Shown here one piece after another: positions 1 through 8,485 of a stretch of DNA of 64,000 nucleotides (positions are counted from its first letter, which is position 1; each line of letters starts with the position of its first letter). The notes below the pieces were generated by a model that ran no database searches, had not been told where the DNA came from, and worked only from the letters and a program-made list of their open reading frames with translations. The translations under genes and the position numbers were made by a program. The DNA comes from an uncultured bacterium (lineage in GTDB: Bacteria; Cyanobacteriota; Vampirovibrionia; Gastranaerophilales; Gastranaerophilaceae), in the NCBI GenBank assembly GCA_949283255.1, contig CASDRS010000004.1, positions 62,001 to 126,000 of the forward strand. The letters are read 5' to 3'.

Positions 1-1499
1 TTAAATTGATCTCCCATATTCTTTAAGCCATTAATTGCAGCAGCCGAAGTCTGTATTGCTGAACCAACATTAGCCAAAGCTTTTGTCAAATTACCCTCAG
101 CCAATGCTGTTGCAGTTAATGTTACCTTAGCAGCAGCAACACCTACAGTACCGACTTTTTCAGTAACGACACCGACTTTAGTTACAACACCACCGGTTTT
201 AACTAACGCCGCACCTGCCGCTGCAGTAAACGGATTTGAACACATTGCAGTACCGGTTGCTATCATTACCTTACCAGCTTTTTCAGTAATTGAACCTACG
301 TTTTGAACAGTTGTAGATACATCTTCAACCTTTTGTGCAAACTTTTCTATCTTATTATTTGCGGCATCGTCTTTTTTCAATGCTTCATTGGCTTTTTCGT
401 AATATTTAGCCTGCATTTTGACTGTTGATGTCATCTTTGTCTGACTTGCTTTCATCTTACTTGAAACAGTATTCATTTTAGTAGAATAAGATGTCTGTTT
501 CTCATTCAAAGAATCAAGTTTTTGATTTATTTCGTCAAGTTTTTGATTATCATCATCAGTTAAGGCACCGCTTTGCTGAGTATCCTGTTCACCTGCTAAT
601 TTCAATGAATAAGCACTGTTATCACCTGAACCTGTTTTATCAATAATTGCATCTGCTTCTGATTGCAATTGAGTCATTTGCTGTTGATTTTCAACCATTT
701 TCTGACTAAGTTCACCTACCTCTTTAGAAGTTGAATCAAATTCTTTTACAGTAGATTTATAGTCTTTATTTAGTGACTTAACAGATTTTTGAACCTCTTT
801 TGTCGTAGCCTTTGCATCTTTTGCCATTGCATTGGCTTCTTCACCTTGAGCTTTTACTTCTTTTGTTTGTTTTTCGCAATCATTTGCAGATTTTTCAGCC
901 TCAGCAGCTTGAGCTTTTCCGTTTTCTACAGAAACTTCTTGAGTTGTTGAACCTGTCTTTAATTTTGCACCGTTTTCATCTGCAGATATATTATTAGGAT
1001 CTTGAGAAGCTTGTTCTGCTGCAGTTGCATCTGCCAACTGTGCTTCTGACATTTCTTTTTGTTGAAGCACTTCTTTTCTCATATCCAAATCAGCTTGCGC
1101 ATCCATAAACTTCGATAACTGCGTCGGATCTGTACACCCCTGCATATCCTTTTTTAACTGCTGGTATGCAGCATCAACATCTGCAGTTGTAGTTAAATTA
1201 TTTACATTATCATAAGGTTTTTGTTCTGTTTTACTTTGATTAGAAATATAATCTTGTACACCTTGAGTAAAAAAGTTATTTAAATCGATATTATAATTTC
1301 CGCCTGCCTTTGATGTTCCTCCATTATTTGTAGCAGCTACGGAATTTCTGTTATTAATGATTGAAGAGTCCATACTCATACCGTCATCTTTAGCCGGTTT
1401 TTGAGTAGCAGAAGTCCCGGAACTCTGTCTGCTTTGCATTTGCTTTAACTGTCCCGGTGAAAGCTTTTTGAAAAAATTAATACCGTTTGGACCGCTCAT
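1..1499 (-). CDS. Coiled-coil protein of unknown function, C-terminus cut by window edge
   Basis: An open frame of about 499 codons runs leftward from ATG at 1499 and is still open at base 1. A purine-rich ribosome binding site (AGAAGAGAG) precedes the start. There is no signal peptide. Residues 1-80 are Gly/Ser/Asn/Gln rich and look disordered; roughly 100-370 are highly polar Gln/Lys/Glu/Ala sequence typical of long coiled coils; the last 100 visible residues are Gly/Ala/Val/Thr rich and mildly hydrophobic, with repeated K-x-G-x-V spacing. I do not recognise a family. The order of long coiled coil then small-residue hydrophobic stretch is loosely like type III translocator proteins, but that is only shape. 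Low Cys and aromatic content fits an elongated or secreted protein. Confidence 0.75.
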   Translation of the reverse strand, partial: MSGPNGINFFKKLSPGQLKQMQSRQSSGTSATQKPAKDDGMSMDSSIINNRNSVAATNNGGTSKAGGNYNIDLNNFFTQGVQDYISNQSKTEQKPYDNVNNLTTTADVDAAYQQLKKDMQGCTDPTQLSKFMDAQADLDMRKEVLQQKEMSEAQLADATAAEQASQDPNNISADENGAKLKTGSTTQEVSVENGKAQAAEAEKSANDCEKQTKEVKAQGEEANAMAKDAKATTKEVQKSVKSLNKDYKSTVKEFDSTSKEVGELSQKMVENQQQMTQLQSEADAIIDKTGSGDNSAYSLKLAGEQDTQQSGALTDDDNQKLDEINQKLDSLNEKQTSYSTKMNTVSSKMKASQTKMTSTVKMQAKYYEKANEALKKDDAANNKIEKFAQKVEDVSTTVQNVGSITEKAGKVMIATGTAMCSNPFTAAAGAALVKTGGVVTKVGVVTEKVGTVGVAAAKVTLTATALAEGNLTKALANVGSAIQTSAAAINGLKNMGDQF

Positions 1500-1654
1500 A
1501 ATTACTCTCTTCTTTTTACTCTTATATATATAAAGTATATATATAATCCATATTCGCAGGGTTTTAATAATTTGTTACATAACTTAAAGATTGCGTTATT
1601 TTTAAATTTTTGGTAAAATTAACGAGTATCTTAGTAATGAGGGAGAAAAGAATT

Positions 1655-2476
1655 ATGAAATTGATGGATGGGAAAAAAGGGATTATTTTTGGGGTTTCCA
1701 ATACCCACGGAATTGCATACGCTATTGCCAGACAATTATTTGAAGCAGGTGCAGACATAGCATTCACTTATGCAGGTGAAGCTATGGAAAAAAGAGTTAG
1801 ACCGCTTGCTGAAGGTATGAACTCAAAATTAATAATGAGCTGTGATGTAACTAAGGAAGATGAAGTTGCTGCAGTATTTAAAGAATGTGAAAGAATTTAC
1901 GGTAAATTAGATTTTGTTGTTCACGCTGTTGCTTTTGCGGCTAAAGAAGATCTACAAGGCAGATTTATTGATACATCACGTGCAGGATGGGATCTTGCAA
2001 TGGGCGTAAGTGCTTATTCACTTATTTCACTTTGTAAGCACGCTGAACCTATCATGAACGAAGGTGGTTCAATCTTCGCTTTAACATATCTTGGTTCTGA
2101 ATATGTTGTTGCTAATTACAACGTAATGGGTGTTGCTAAAGCTGCATTAGAATCTTCAATGAGATACTTAGCTGCTGACTTAGGAAAGAAAAATGTCAGA
2201 GTTAACTGTATTTCAGCAGGTGCTGTTAAGACTCTTGCTGCTAAAGGTATTTCAGGATTTGACAAAATGCTTAAAGCTGCTATTGCAAAATCTCCGCTTC
2301 AAAGAAATGTTTCTTTGGAAGATGTTGGTAAAGCAGGCTTATATTTAGCATCTGACTTATCTACAGGCACAACAGGTCAAATCTTGTATGTTGACTGCGG
2401 TTGCCACGCGGTATATGCATCTTTGGAAGAAATGGAAATCATTTCAAATGCAATGACAGTTCAACACAAAGAGTAA
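1655..2476 (+). CDS. fabI: Enoyl-[acyl-carrier-protein] reductase (NADH), FabI type
   Basis: Catalyses the last reduction of each fatty acid elongation cycle in the cytoplasm (trans-2-enoyl-ACP to acyl-ACP). The product is 273 residues, normal for FabI. The nucleotide-binding motif near residue 10 (IIFGVSNTHGIAYAIA) has the FabI-type GxxxxxGIAY spacing. The catalytic Tyr155 and Lys162 lie in NYNVMGVAKAAL, matching Tyr156 and Lys163 of the E. coli enzyme, followed by RVNCISAGAVKTLAA. An upstream in-frame ATG at 1610 exists, but the ATG at 1655 follows a GAGGGAG ribosome binding site and gives the family start. The gene is alone and ends in a strong terminator. It would be the target of triclosan-type inhibitors. 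Confidence 0.96.
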   Translation: MKLMDGKKGIIFGVSNTHGIAYAIARQLFEAGADIAFTYAGEAMEKRVRPLAEGMNSKLIMSCDVTKEDEVAAVFKECERIYGKLDFVVHAVAFAAKEDLQGRFIDTSRAGWDLAMGVSAYSLISLCKHAEPIMNEGGSIFALTYLGSEYVVANYNVMGVAKAALESSMRYLAADLGKKNVRVNCISAGAVKTLAAKGISGFDKMLKAAIAKSPLQRNVSLEDVGKAGLYLASDLSTGTTGQILYVDCGCHAVYASLEEMEIISNAMTVQHKE

Positions 2477-2492
2477 ACTTAAATTTAAAAAG

Positions 2493-2525
2493 AAAAGCCT
2501 CCACCATATAGCCGTGGAGGCTTTT
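2493..2525. terminator. Bidirectional rho-independent terminator
   Basis: A perfect 12-bp stem (AAAAGCCTCCAC paired with GTGGAGGCTTTT) with a 9-base loop lies between the convergent fabI and the LysM-like gene. The A-run on one side and T-run on the other let it work on both strands. Confidence 0.9.
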
Positions 2526-2574
2526 TAATATATAAAATAATGCAGATACTTAATTACACAATATAAATTCAGTT

Positions 2575-3933
2575 TTACTCAGAATCACCACCACCTGAGG
2601 CTTCAAATTTTGGGAACACAACCTCAGCGCCTTTTGTCGGATTTTTACCTTCATTAAGCTTCATAAGTTCACCTGTTCTATTTTGAATTTCTCTTATTGA
2701 TGGAGCAGATTTACCCTCAGCTTTAAGAGATTCTTTAGCCAAAGCCCACCAGGTTGTATTTTTATCAAGAGTTTTAGATTCTGTTTTGTTCTTATATTTT
2801 GAAACATCTGCCTGATCAACAATAGTTGTGTTATATTTTTGGACCTCTTCATTACTGTCTACATTCAGACCTTTCAAATCGACTTTACTTTCCAAGGCTT
2901 TCGGTATCGTAACATCTGCCCCAACTAAGAACCAACCCTTTTTAGCTGCAGATTGATTTGCTTTTACAAATGCTTCATATTCAGGAGTACCCGCCTTAAA
3001 CCCAAGTCTGGCAGCAGTCTTTTTAAAACTTTCACCACTCTTTGCATGGGAGATCAGATTGCCTTCACTATCATATTGAACTTCGACAGCTTCACCATCT
3101 TCACCATCTTTCATTGTAACAGTAGTTGTACCGTCTTCATTACGTTTGGTAACTTTTACTCTGCCATTATCAAGTTGCTCTGCAACTGTATCACCAGTTT
3201 CAGGCTTTTCTTCTTTTTTCTTGGCAGAAACTGTTTCTTCTGCTGCCCCTCTTTCAGACACTTGTTCTGTTACGGGAGGTTCTGTTACAGGGTCTCCTGC
3301 GCCTTCAGTAGTAACTTCATCAGAAGGTTGTCTAACCTGACCTTCAGCCTCGGCTGTATCCACAGGGGTTTGGTCTGGTGCCGGAACATTCTCATCTGCT
3401 GGCTGTCGTTGTGCTACCTGTTCCTGTTCAGAAACAGTTTCTGGAACTACCGATTGAAAAGATTGTTGTCCCGCTTCCGTTTCAGGCAAAGGATTTTCTG
3501 CAATAAGCGGTTTACCATTTATGTAAACCATTTTACTAATCAAATCATTACTTTCACCATTATATTCATAGCGAACCTCATCAATTACACCGCCGCCTTT
3601 ATCTGTCACAACTCTTACGAGCCTGTCACTCTCATCATAGTATTGAGTAACAGCTCCTCTAGTTTTTTTAACTAATGCGGTCCCTTCAGGTGTACCTATA
3701 ACTTCAGATTTCCACTCTGTCGGGTCCTCAGCCTCCTTAACTTGACGATTTCTGTAGTCAAGCATCTCTGATTGCTCAATAACTCCGTCAGGATTTTTAT
3801 CTACATTTTGCCTAAAATACTCCTTAATTTTTTGATCGGTGACATTTTCCAAATTATCTCCCGGATTCACCTCGGTTTTTATCTTTAATCTAAAGACCAG
3901 TTCTCCACCACCTACATTCGGAACATCTGCCAT
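2575..3933 (-). CDS. EF-hand and LysM-like protein without signal peptide
   Basis: A 452-residue acidic protein whose ATG is preceded by AAAGGAGA. Residues about 44-55 (DKNPDGVIEQSE) form a textbook 12-residue EF-hand calcium loop with D1, N3, D5, G6, I8 and E12 all in place. The middle (about 150-250) is Pro/Glu/Thr/Val/Gln rich and disordered. Near 300-345 a segment running from KSGESFKKTAARLGF to VTIPK, and near 390-445 one from TTWWALAKESL to GAEVVFPK, have the start, Asn-containing middle and Pro end of LysM peptidoglycan-binding domains, though both are divergent. There is no signal peptide or membrane segment, which is odd for a wall-binding protein and suggests non-classical export. 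The family assignment is inference from motifs. Confidence 0.75.
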   Translation of the reverse strand: MADVPNVGGGELVFRLKIKTEVNPGDNLENVTDQKIKEYFRQNVDKNPDGVIEQSEMLDYRNRQVKEAEDPTEWKSEVIGTPEGTALVKKTRGAVTQYYDESDRLVRVVTDKGGGVIDEVRYEYNGESNDLISKMVYINGKPLIAENPLPETEAGQQSFQSVVPETVSEQEQVAQRQPADENVPAPDQTPVDTAEAEGQVRQPSDEVTTEGAGDPVTEPPVTEQVSERGAAEETVSAKKKEEKPETGDTVAEQLDNGRVKVTKRNEDGTTTVTMKDGEDGEAVEVQYDSEGNLISHAKSGESFKKTAARLGFKAGTPEYEAFVKANQSAAKKGWFLVGADVTIPKALESKVDLKGLNVDSNEEVQKYNTTIVDQADVSKYKNKTESKTLDKNTTWWALAKESLKAEGKSAPSIREIQNRTGELMKLNEGKNPTKGAEVVFPKFEASGGGDSE

Positions 3934-4080
3934 ACATATCTCCTTTGATTTTTCTTACACTTATTAAGTGTCGGAATATTTACCAAATACTTTAAGAATA
4001 TCAACAAATTATTTACAAAACTTTATACAAAAAATACAATAAATTACGCAAAAATTTTTCTGTAGGAGTTTTAAAACAGT

Positions 4081-5544
4081 ATGACTTTAAGAATAGCGCA
4101 AATAAGCAATATAATAAGGAGAAATGAGCCTTTAAAAGCATCTGTTGCAAGCATGCCGGACACAGACAAGTTTAATGGCTCCAATAATCGTTTTTTATCG
4201 TACGATAATGCAATCAGCAATATCAATCGTGCAAACATCTCATTTAAAGGTTATTATGGAGATCAACAACCGGCTAAGAAGCTTTTTTATGCACTTACCG
4301 GCAGAAATGACATTTATGAAGACAACTGGACAAAAGACCACCTTTACGTAGTTAATGATAAAAGATGGGTCAATGCTTCGCCTGCAGAACTATTAAAAAG
4401 AACACCAGAACAGGCTATGCAGTCGATCTGTACAATTACAAAGCCTGATAACCAATACCCAGGAATTCCGCCTTGCATAATGTCTCCAAATTATGGTGAT
4501 AAATGGGGACGATTCGCAAATTACATAGAAATAAACCCTAGATTAGTTGCCAAATACAATGGTGATAGAATTTCAGAAGGACTTTTTGGAGTAATGAAGC
4601 TTTTACCTGCCATTCCACCTTCTGGTAAAAGAGGAGCTAATTGCATCATCTTATCTCAACTATATCCTGATATTTCCAATGACGGAAACATATACGACGG
4701 TTCACTATATTGCGCAAACCTGCACACAGGAATTAGCAAAAACCTAACATCAGAAGGGCTCTGGGGAAAAGTCGGAGATGATGAACAAGTTAAAGCCTTC
4801 AATGATATGGCACACCTCTTAGGGTTTAAAACAGGATTTCGTATGCCGTTATCTGCGGGGCAAATGAGAGCACAAGGAAGAGAATTTGACTGGTACCACG
4901 ATGAAAAAGCATTTATTGACGCTTGCATTTGGGGCATTGAGCTGGGATTTGATTCTATATATTTTGATAGCGGCAAACACGTAATTGACAACAACGGTTA
5001 TGTTGGAATAGGCGCATTACCTAATGACAGACAACTTGCATATATTTTATACCAAATTAGAAACCAAACAGGACGCAATGATTTAGCATTTATCGGAGAA
5101 AAATGTAACGATGATTACAGGTATAAAGAATTAGGGCTTACCGCAGGTACGGATTGGGGCAAAGCTGATAATATTTTCAGCGTAAAACACGAATCAAAAA
5201 AACAAGCTTGGAACCGAGAATACGCAGCAGGGCCTGAAGTTTCTAATGATAACGATGATGGCGGTCTTAGATTTGAAGAAAGATTAAATCGTTTAAATTC
5301 ATGCCTCTGGGGGTTTGAAAACGGAGCAGACAAACTTCCAGCATTTTTGCAAATACATGATATCTTCCCGCTTTCACCATACACTAATACCCATGAAGCA
5401 ATGATGTATCCCAAAAAAATGAACGGTTCAGATGCCTGGACAGAATGCGAAAGACATTGGGACGGAGTGTTTAACACTTCTCCAGCCGCAAATGACTATA
5501 GAAACGCTGTATATAGCATATTTGCTAATGCAATAAGATACTAA
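4081..5544 (+). CDS. Divergent GH13 (alpha-amylase-like) barrel protein with N-terminal Phe tag
   Basis: A 487-residue protein. After a polar leader and the tag SFKG (residues 54-57), the body looks like a distant alpha-amylase-family barrel. Asp296 in GFDSIYFDSG aligns with the strand-4 nucleophile, Glu340 in AFIGEKCND with the strand-5 acid/base, and His426-Asp427 in IHDIFPLSP with the strand-7 pair of the neighbouring GH13 enzyme (GIRVDVARAK, WLAECYTHED, SHDDLSP). This is my alignment by eye, so activity is not certain; the strand-4 Arg is replaced by Tyr. An AGGAG lies 12 bases before the ATG, and a GCAAAA box lies upstream at 4048. Its end overlaps the convergent gene by 4 bp. There is no signal peptide. 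Confidence 0.7.
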   Translation: MTLRIAQISNIIRRNEPLKASVASMPDTDKFNGSNNRFLSYDNAISNINRANISFKGYYGDQQPAKKLFYALTGRNDIYEDNWTKDHLYVVNDKRWVNASPAELLKRTPEQAMQSICTITKPDNQYPGIPPCIMSPNYGDKWGRFANYIEINPRLVAKYNGDRISEGLFGVMKLLPAIPPSGKRGANCIILSQLYPDISNDGNIYDGSLYCANLHTGISKNLTSEGLWGKVGDDEQVKAFNDMAHLLGFKTGFRMPLSAGQMRAQGREFDWYHDEKAFIDACIWGIELGFDSIYFDSGKHVIDNNGYVGIGALPNDRQLAYILYQIRNQTGRNDLAFIGEKCNDDYRYKELGLTAGTDWGKADNIFSVKHESKKQAWNREYAAGPEVSNDNDDGGLRFEERLNRLNSCLWGFENGADKLPAFLQIHDIFPLSPYTNTHEAMMYPKKMNGSDAWTECERHWDGVFNTSPAANDYRNAVYSIFANAIRY

Positions 5545-6239
5545 TAATACTTTTCAGGTGCATCAAGCATATTATGCAGAGAAATCCGCTCCTGATTTGT
5601 AATTATTCCATCAGGACTTGACCCTTTTTTAATCATATCCAGAGCATTCATTGAACTCTCAAAATTTGAATAAGATATTTCATCTAAATTTTTATCAGCA
5701 GAAATTGCACCACCATGCGCAAACCAAGAAAACTTGTTATCACCTAAACGACCATCACCATTCAAATCAAATACGTAATAATCAGGTTTTACTTTACCAT
5801 TATCATCGACAATATCACTAGGAACAATTTTTCCATTCTGCTCAAGTGTCGATTTTAAAGCATCACTAACTAGCGGGTGTGCATTCTCATCCGTTATATC
5901 GAAAACAGAGTTTCTATTATCTGAATTATCTAAAACGTGGACTGTACCAAGATTAACTGTTCCAAGAGTACGCATTCCACATCCTGAAGACGTTGTTTTT
6001 GTTTGAATTCTTCCATCAGGATAAGTAGTTTCCACAACAGTAGTTTTTACACCATTATCATTAGTTACAGTTGTCTTTGTAACTACACCGTTTTTCTCAG
6101 TTATCTTTACTCTGATATCTTTATTTCCAGAACGCGGACTTTCAAATGCATTACTTTTCAATGATTCTAATTTAATTAAACTCTCTCTCCAAAATCTATC
6201 AACATATATATAAACAAATTTTGGAAAGATGAATTTCAT
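5541..6239 (-). CDS. EF-hand-containing protein of unknown function
   Basis: About 232 residues. The acidic C-terminal half holds a clear EF-hand-like loop (DLNGDGRLGDNK, with D1, N3, D5, G6, L8) and a second degenerate one (GSSPDGIITNQE). The middle is a Thr/Val/Lys-rich segment like a small repetitive beta fold (VTKTTVTNDNGVKTTVVE). The frame continues upstream to 6344, but that would run into the divergent glycosyltransferase, so I place the start at the ATG at 6239; a GGAGAGAGAG stretch near 6190 could instead serve a non-ATG start further in. Calcium-binding and extracellular use are plausible, but no export signal is visible at the chosen start. No family recognised. Confidence 0.6.
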   Translation of the reverse strand: MKFIFPKFVYIYVDRFWRESLIKLESLKSNAFESPRSGNKDIRVKITEKNGVVTKTTVTNDNGVKTTVVETTYPDGRIQTKTTSSGCGMRTLGTVNLGTVHVLDNSDNRNSVFDITDENAHPLVSDALKSTLEQNGKIVPSDIVDDNGKVKPDYYVFDLNGDGRLGDNKFSWFAHGGAISADKNLDEISYSNFESSMNALDMIKKGSSPDGIITNQERISLHNMLDAPEKYY

Positions 6240-6287
6240 AAACTTTAATAATTTTACAATAATTAACAACTGATATAAAATTTGATA

Positions 6288-6293
6288 TATAAT
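6288..6293 (+). promoter_or_regulatory. -10 element of a leaderless promoter
   Basis: A perfect TATAAT ends 7 bases before the ATG at 6301 (spacer GAGAATT). Transcription would start at or beside the start codon. No ribosome binding site is present. Confidence 0.6.
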
Positions 6294-6300
6294 GAGAATT

Positions 6301-7206
6301 ATGAAACCTGTGGCAATATCAGTAATAATGCCTATTTTTAACACTAAAGAAGAATATTTAAAACAGGCAATTGAAAGTATACTAAATCAAACATTCAAAG
6401 ACTTTGAATTCATCATTATTAATGATGGTTCAACGAATAATGCTGAAGAAATTATACTATCTTATGATGATCCAAGAATTAAGTATATTAAAAACGAATA
6501 TAATCTCAAATTAATTAAAACCCTCAACAAAGGGCTTTCTCTTGCATCTGGCAAATATATAGCAAGACTAGACGCGGATGACACTTGTACTGAAGAACGA
6601 CTTCAAAAGCAGTTTGATTATATGGAGGAACATCCTAACATTGGGCTTTTAGGAACTTTTATTACGCTACTTCCTGAGCAAAAGAAACTCAACCTTATAA
6701 CAGATTCAAAGCAACTTAAAATTATCTTAAGGTATGGGAAAAACTGTTTAACACACTCTTCTGTTATGATAAGAAAATCAATTCTTGACAAATACAACCT
6801 TAAATATGGGGAATATTGCTTACACGCAGAAGACTACAAACTATGGACTGAAATGGTACAATACTGCGACGTTACGAATTTACCGGAATACCTTGTTTCA
6901 TACAGATTATCACCGACCGGAATTTGCGCTACTCATCAGCTAGAACAACAAAAAATGACTAGTATTATTATTCTGGACAATATAATTAATGACTTCGATT
7001 GTAACAAAGAATTTATGTACTCAATTCTTACAAAATATACAAAAGAACAAGAACTTACAAAACTCGAATATTATGCTATCGAAAAACTTTTCATAGAAGT
7101 AATAAAATATGTAAAAGTAAACTTAGATACGAGCTATCAGATACCGATGATAAATCGCCTACTTAAAATCTTGAAAGATTTAAACAGACCAAGGAGAAAT
7201 CACTAA
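6301..7206 (+). CDS. Family 2 glycosyltransferase
   Basis: Transfers a sugar from a nucleotide-sugar donor to a growing glycan, at the cytoplasmic face. The GT-A fold is clear: ISVIMPIFNTKEEYL at the N-terminus, SILNQTFKDFEFIIINDGS, and the metal-binding DxD in ARLDADD near residue 97. About 301 residues, normal for the family. I chose the ATG at 6301 because a TATAAT sits 7 bases before it; an in-frame ATG at 6292 overlaps that element. The next glycosyltransferase starts on the last base of the stop codon, so the two are translationally coupled and probably act on one glycan. Donor and acceptor cannot be told from sequence. Confidence 0.9.
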   Translation: MKPVAISVIMPIFNTKEEYLKQAIESILNQTFKDFEFIIINDGSTNNAEEIILSYDDPRIKYIKNEYNLKLIKTLNKGLSLASGKYIARLDADDTCTEERLQKQFDYMEEHPNIGLLGTFITLLPEQKKLNLITDSKQLKIILRYGKNCLTHSSVMIRKSILDKYNLKYGEYCLHAEDYKLWTEMVQYCDVTNLPEYLVSYRLSPTGICATHQLEQQKMTSIIILDNIINDFDCNKEFMYSILTKYTKEQELTKLEYYAIEKLFIEVIKYVKVNLDTSYQIPMINRLLKILKDLNRPRRNH

Positions 7207-8426
7207 TGCCAAGAGGTCAAATATATCCATATCTACATAAAAATCTTGATCCACACAAAAAAATAGAACAGATATGGCAGGATATTCAAGCCTATACAGG
7301 AGAAAGATTTCCTGATGACAAACCTGAATTTAAAGCATTAACGAATTTATTGGTAGTAATACCGCCCTTAAAATTTCAAAATAAATTTATAAAAGGGCTA
7401 TACATAAGTAACGGCGTAGATTGTGTAAATCAACTATATCCACAAAGTAAAGATATCTTTTTATCGGCAGCAACCGCTATGTGGTCATCTTACCCTTGGT
7501 CAGAAAGTGCAGATATCTACCTGACTTCGTTTGATTACCCTGAAAGATTGAACTGGTATAAAAAAACTTATCCGCAAAATGCAGATAAAATTTTCATACC
7601 TCTTATGGATACGGATTTTACTAACGAATTAGCTATTCGTCAAATACCAGAAACTAAAAAAGACATTGACATTCTTACCGTATGCAGACTAAGCCCCGAA
7701 AAAAATCTGCTTATGTTAATTAAAGCACTTGTAATATTTGAGAGCAAATACGGCTATATACCTAAAACAACTATCATAACAGGGTGTTCGGAAGACGCTT
7801 TTAATAACACATCTAAAGCGGTAATTCACGAAATGATACAAATAACAGGCTCTTTAGAAACATTAAAAAAATATGTTACATTCATAGGAATGATTCCACA
7901 CGATAAAACACTATTCAAATACTATTCCAGAGCAAAATGTTGTATTCTAACATCAGTATTTGAAGGTAAAAACAGAATGATATATGAATCACTATACTGC
8001 AATACCCCAGTCATTGTGTTTAAAGACCTTTGTAAATACACCAGAGGGACAAATCCTATCATGCCAGAAAAATGCGGATTATACGCTGACTTTACACCTG
8101 AATCTCTGTCAGATAAGATAAAAGATTTACTGGATAGTTATGGAACTTTCTCTCCAAGCCAAATATTCAGAAAACAACACGGAAGACTAATCGCCGCAAA
8201 TGAAATGATAAAGCGAATTCAATATTATCAAGAAAATCTTCCAAATATCGAAAAATCATCTCTTGAAGAAAACTCTTGGCTTAATAGAGCAATGCTTGAG
8301 AACTACCAACTATCATATACAGACTTCCTATATGGTGCAAACTTATTTTTGCAGGAAACTACAATAAATAATTCCAATAACCTATTAATGGACTTCTACT
8401 TAGACAACTGTAAGGAACAATCTTAA
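7206..8426 (+). CDS. Family 4-type (GT-B) glycosyltransferase
   Basis: A 406-residue protein. The C-terminal half carries the Rossmann-like part of a GT-B enzyme: DILTVCRLSPEKNLLMLIKA near 155-175, VTFIGMIPHD near 220, and the donor-binding FEGKNRMIYESLYCNTPVIV with the E-x7-E pair near 250-270. The N-terminal acceptor domain is unlike anything I know, and a C-terminal extension of about 80 residues follows. The start overlaps the previous stop (TAATG), so the gene is expressed with the family 2 enzyme. It probably builds the same surface polysaccharide or lipid-linked glycan. The substrate is unknown. Confidence 0.85.
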   Translation: MPRGQIYPYLHKNLDPHKKIEQIWQDIQAYTGERFPDDKPEFKALTNLLVVIPPLKFQNKFIKGLYISNGVDCVNQLYPQSKDIFLSAATAMWSSYPWSESADIYLTSFDYPERLNWYKKTYPQNADKIFIPLMDTDFTNELAIRQIPETKKDIDILTVCRLSPEKNLLMLIKALVIFESKYGYIPKTTIITGCSEDAFNNTSKAVIHEMIQITGSLETLKKYVTFIGMIPHDKTLFKYYSRAKCCILTSVFEGKNRMIYESLYCNTPVIVFKDLCKYTRGTNPIMPEKCGLYADFTPESLSDKIKDLLDSYGTFSPSQIFRKQHGRLIAANEMIKRIQYYQENLPNIEKSSLEENSWLNRAMLENYQLSYTDFLYGANLFLQETTINNSNNLLMDFYLDNCKEQS

Positions 8427-8436
8427 TTAAGCTCAA

Positions 8437-8457
8437 CAAAAAACCGGACAAGTCCGG
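8437..8457 (-). terminator. Rho-independent terminator for the GH13 operon
   Basis: The palindrome CCGGACAAGTCCGG (8444-8457) is followed on the minus strand by a run of seven T. On the plus strand the tail (CTCTTTG) is weak, so it mainly serves the minus-strand operon ending at 8486. Confidence 0.8.
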
Positions 8458-8485
8458 CTCTTTGTCGTTTATTTAATGTGCCAAA

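Noticed and set aside
2953-3675. A 240-codon frame on the plus strand
   Set aside because: It lies wholly antisense to the EF-hand/LysM-like gene, is full of Phe/Ile/Cys, and has no ribosome binding site; it is a shadow.
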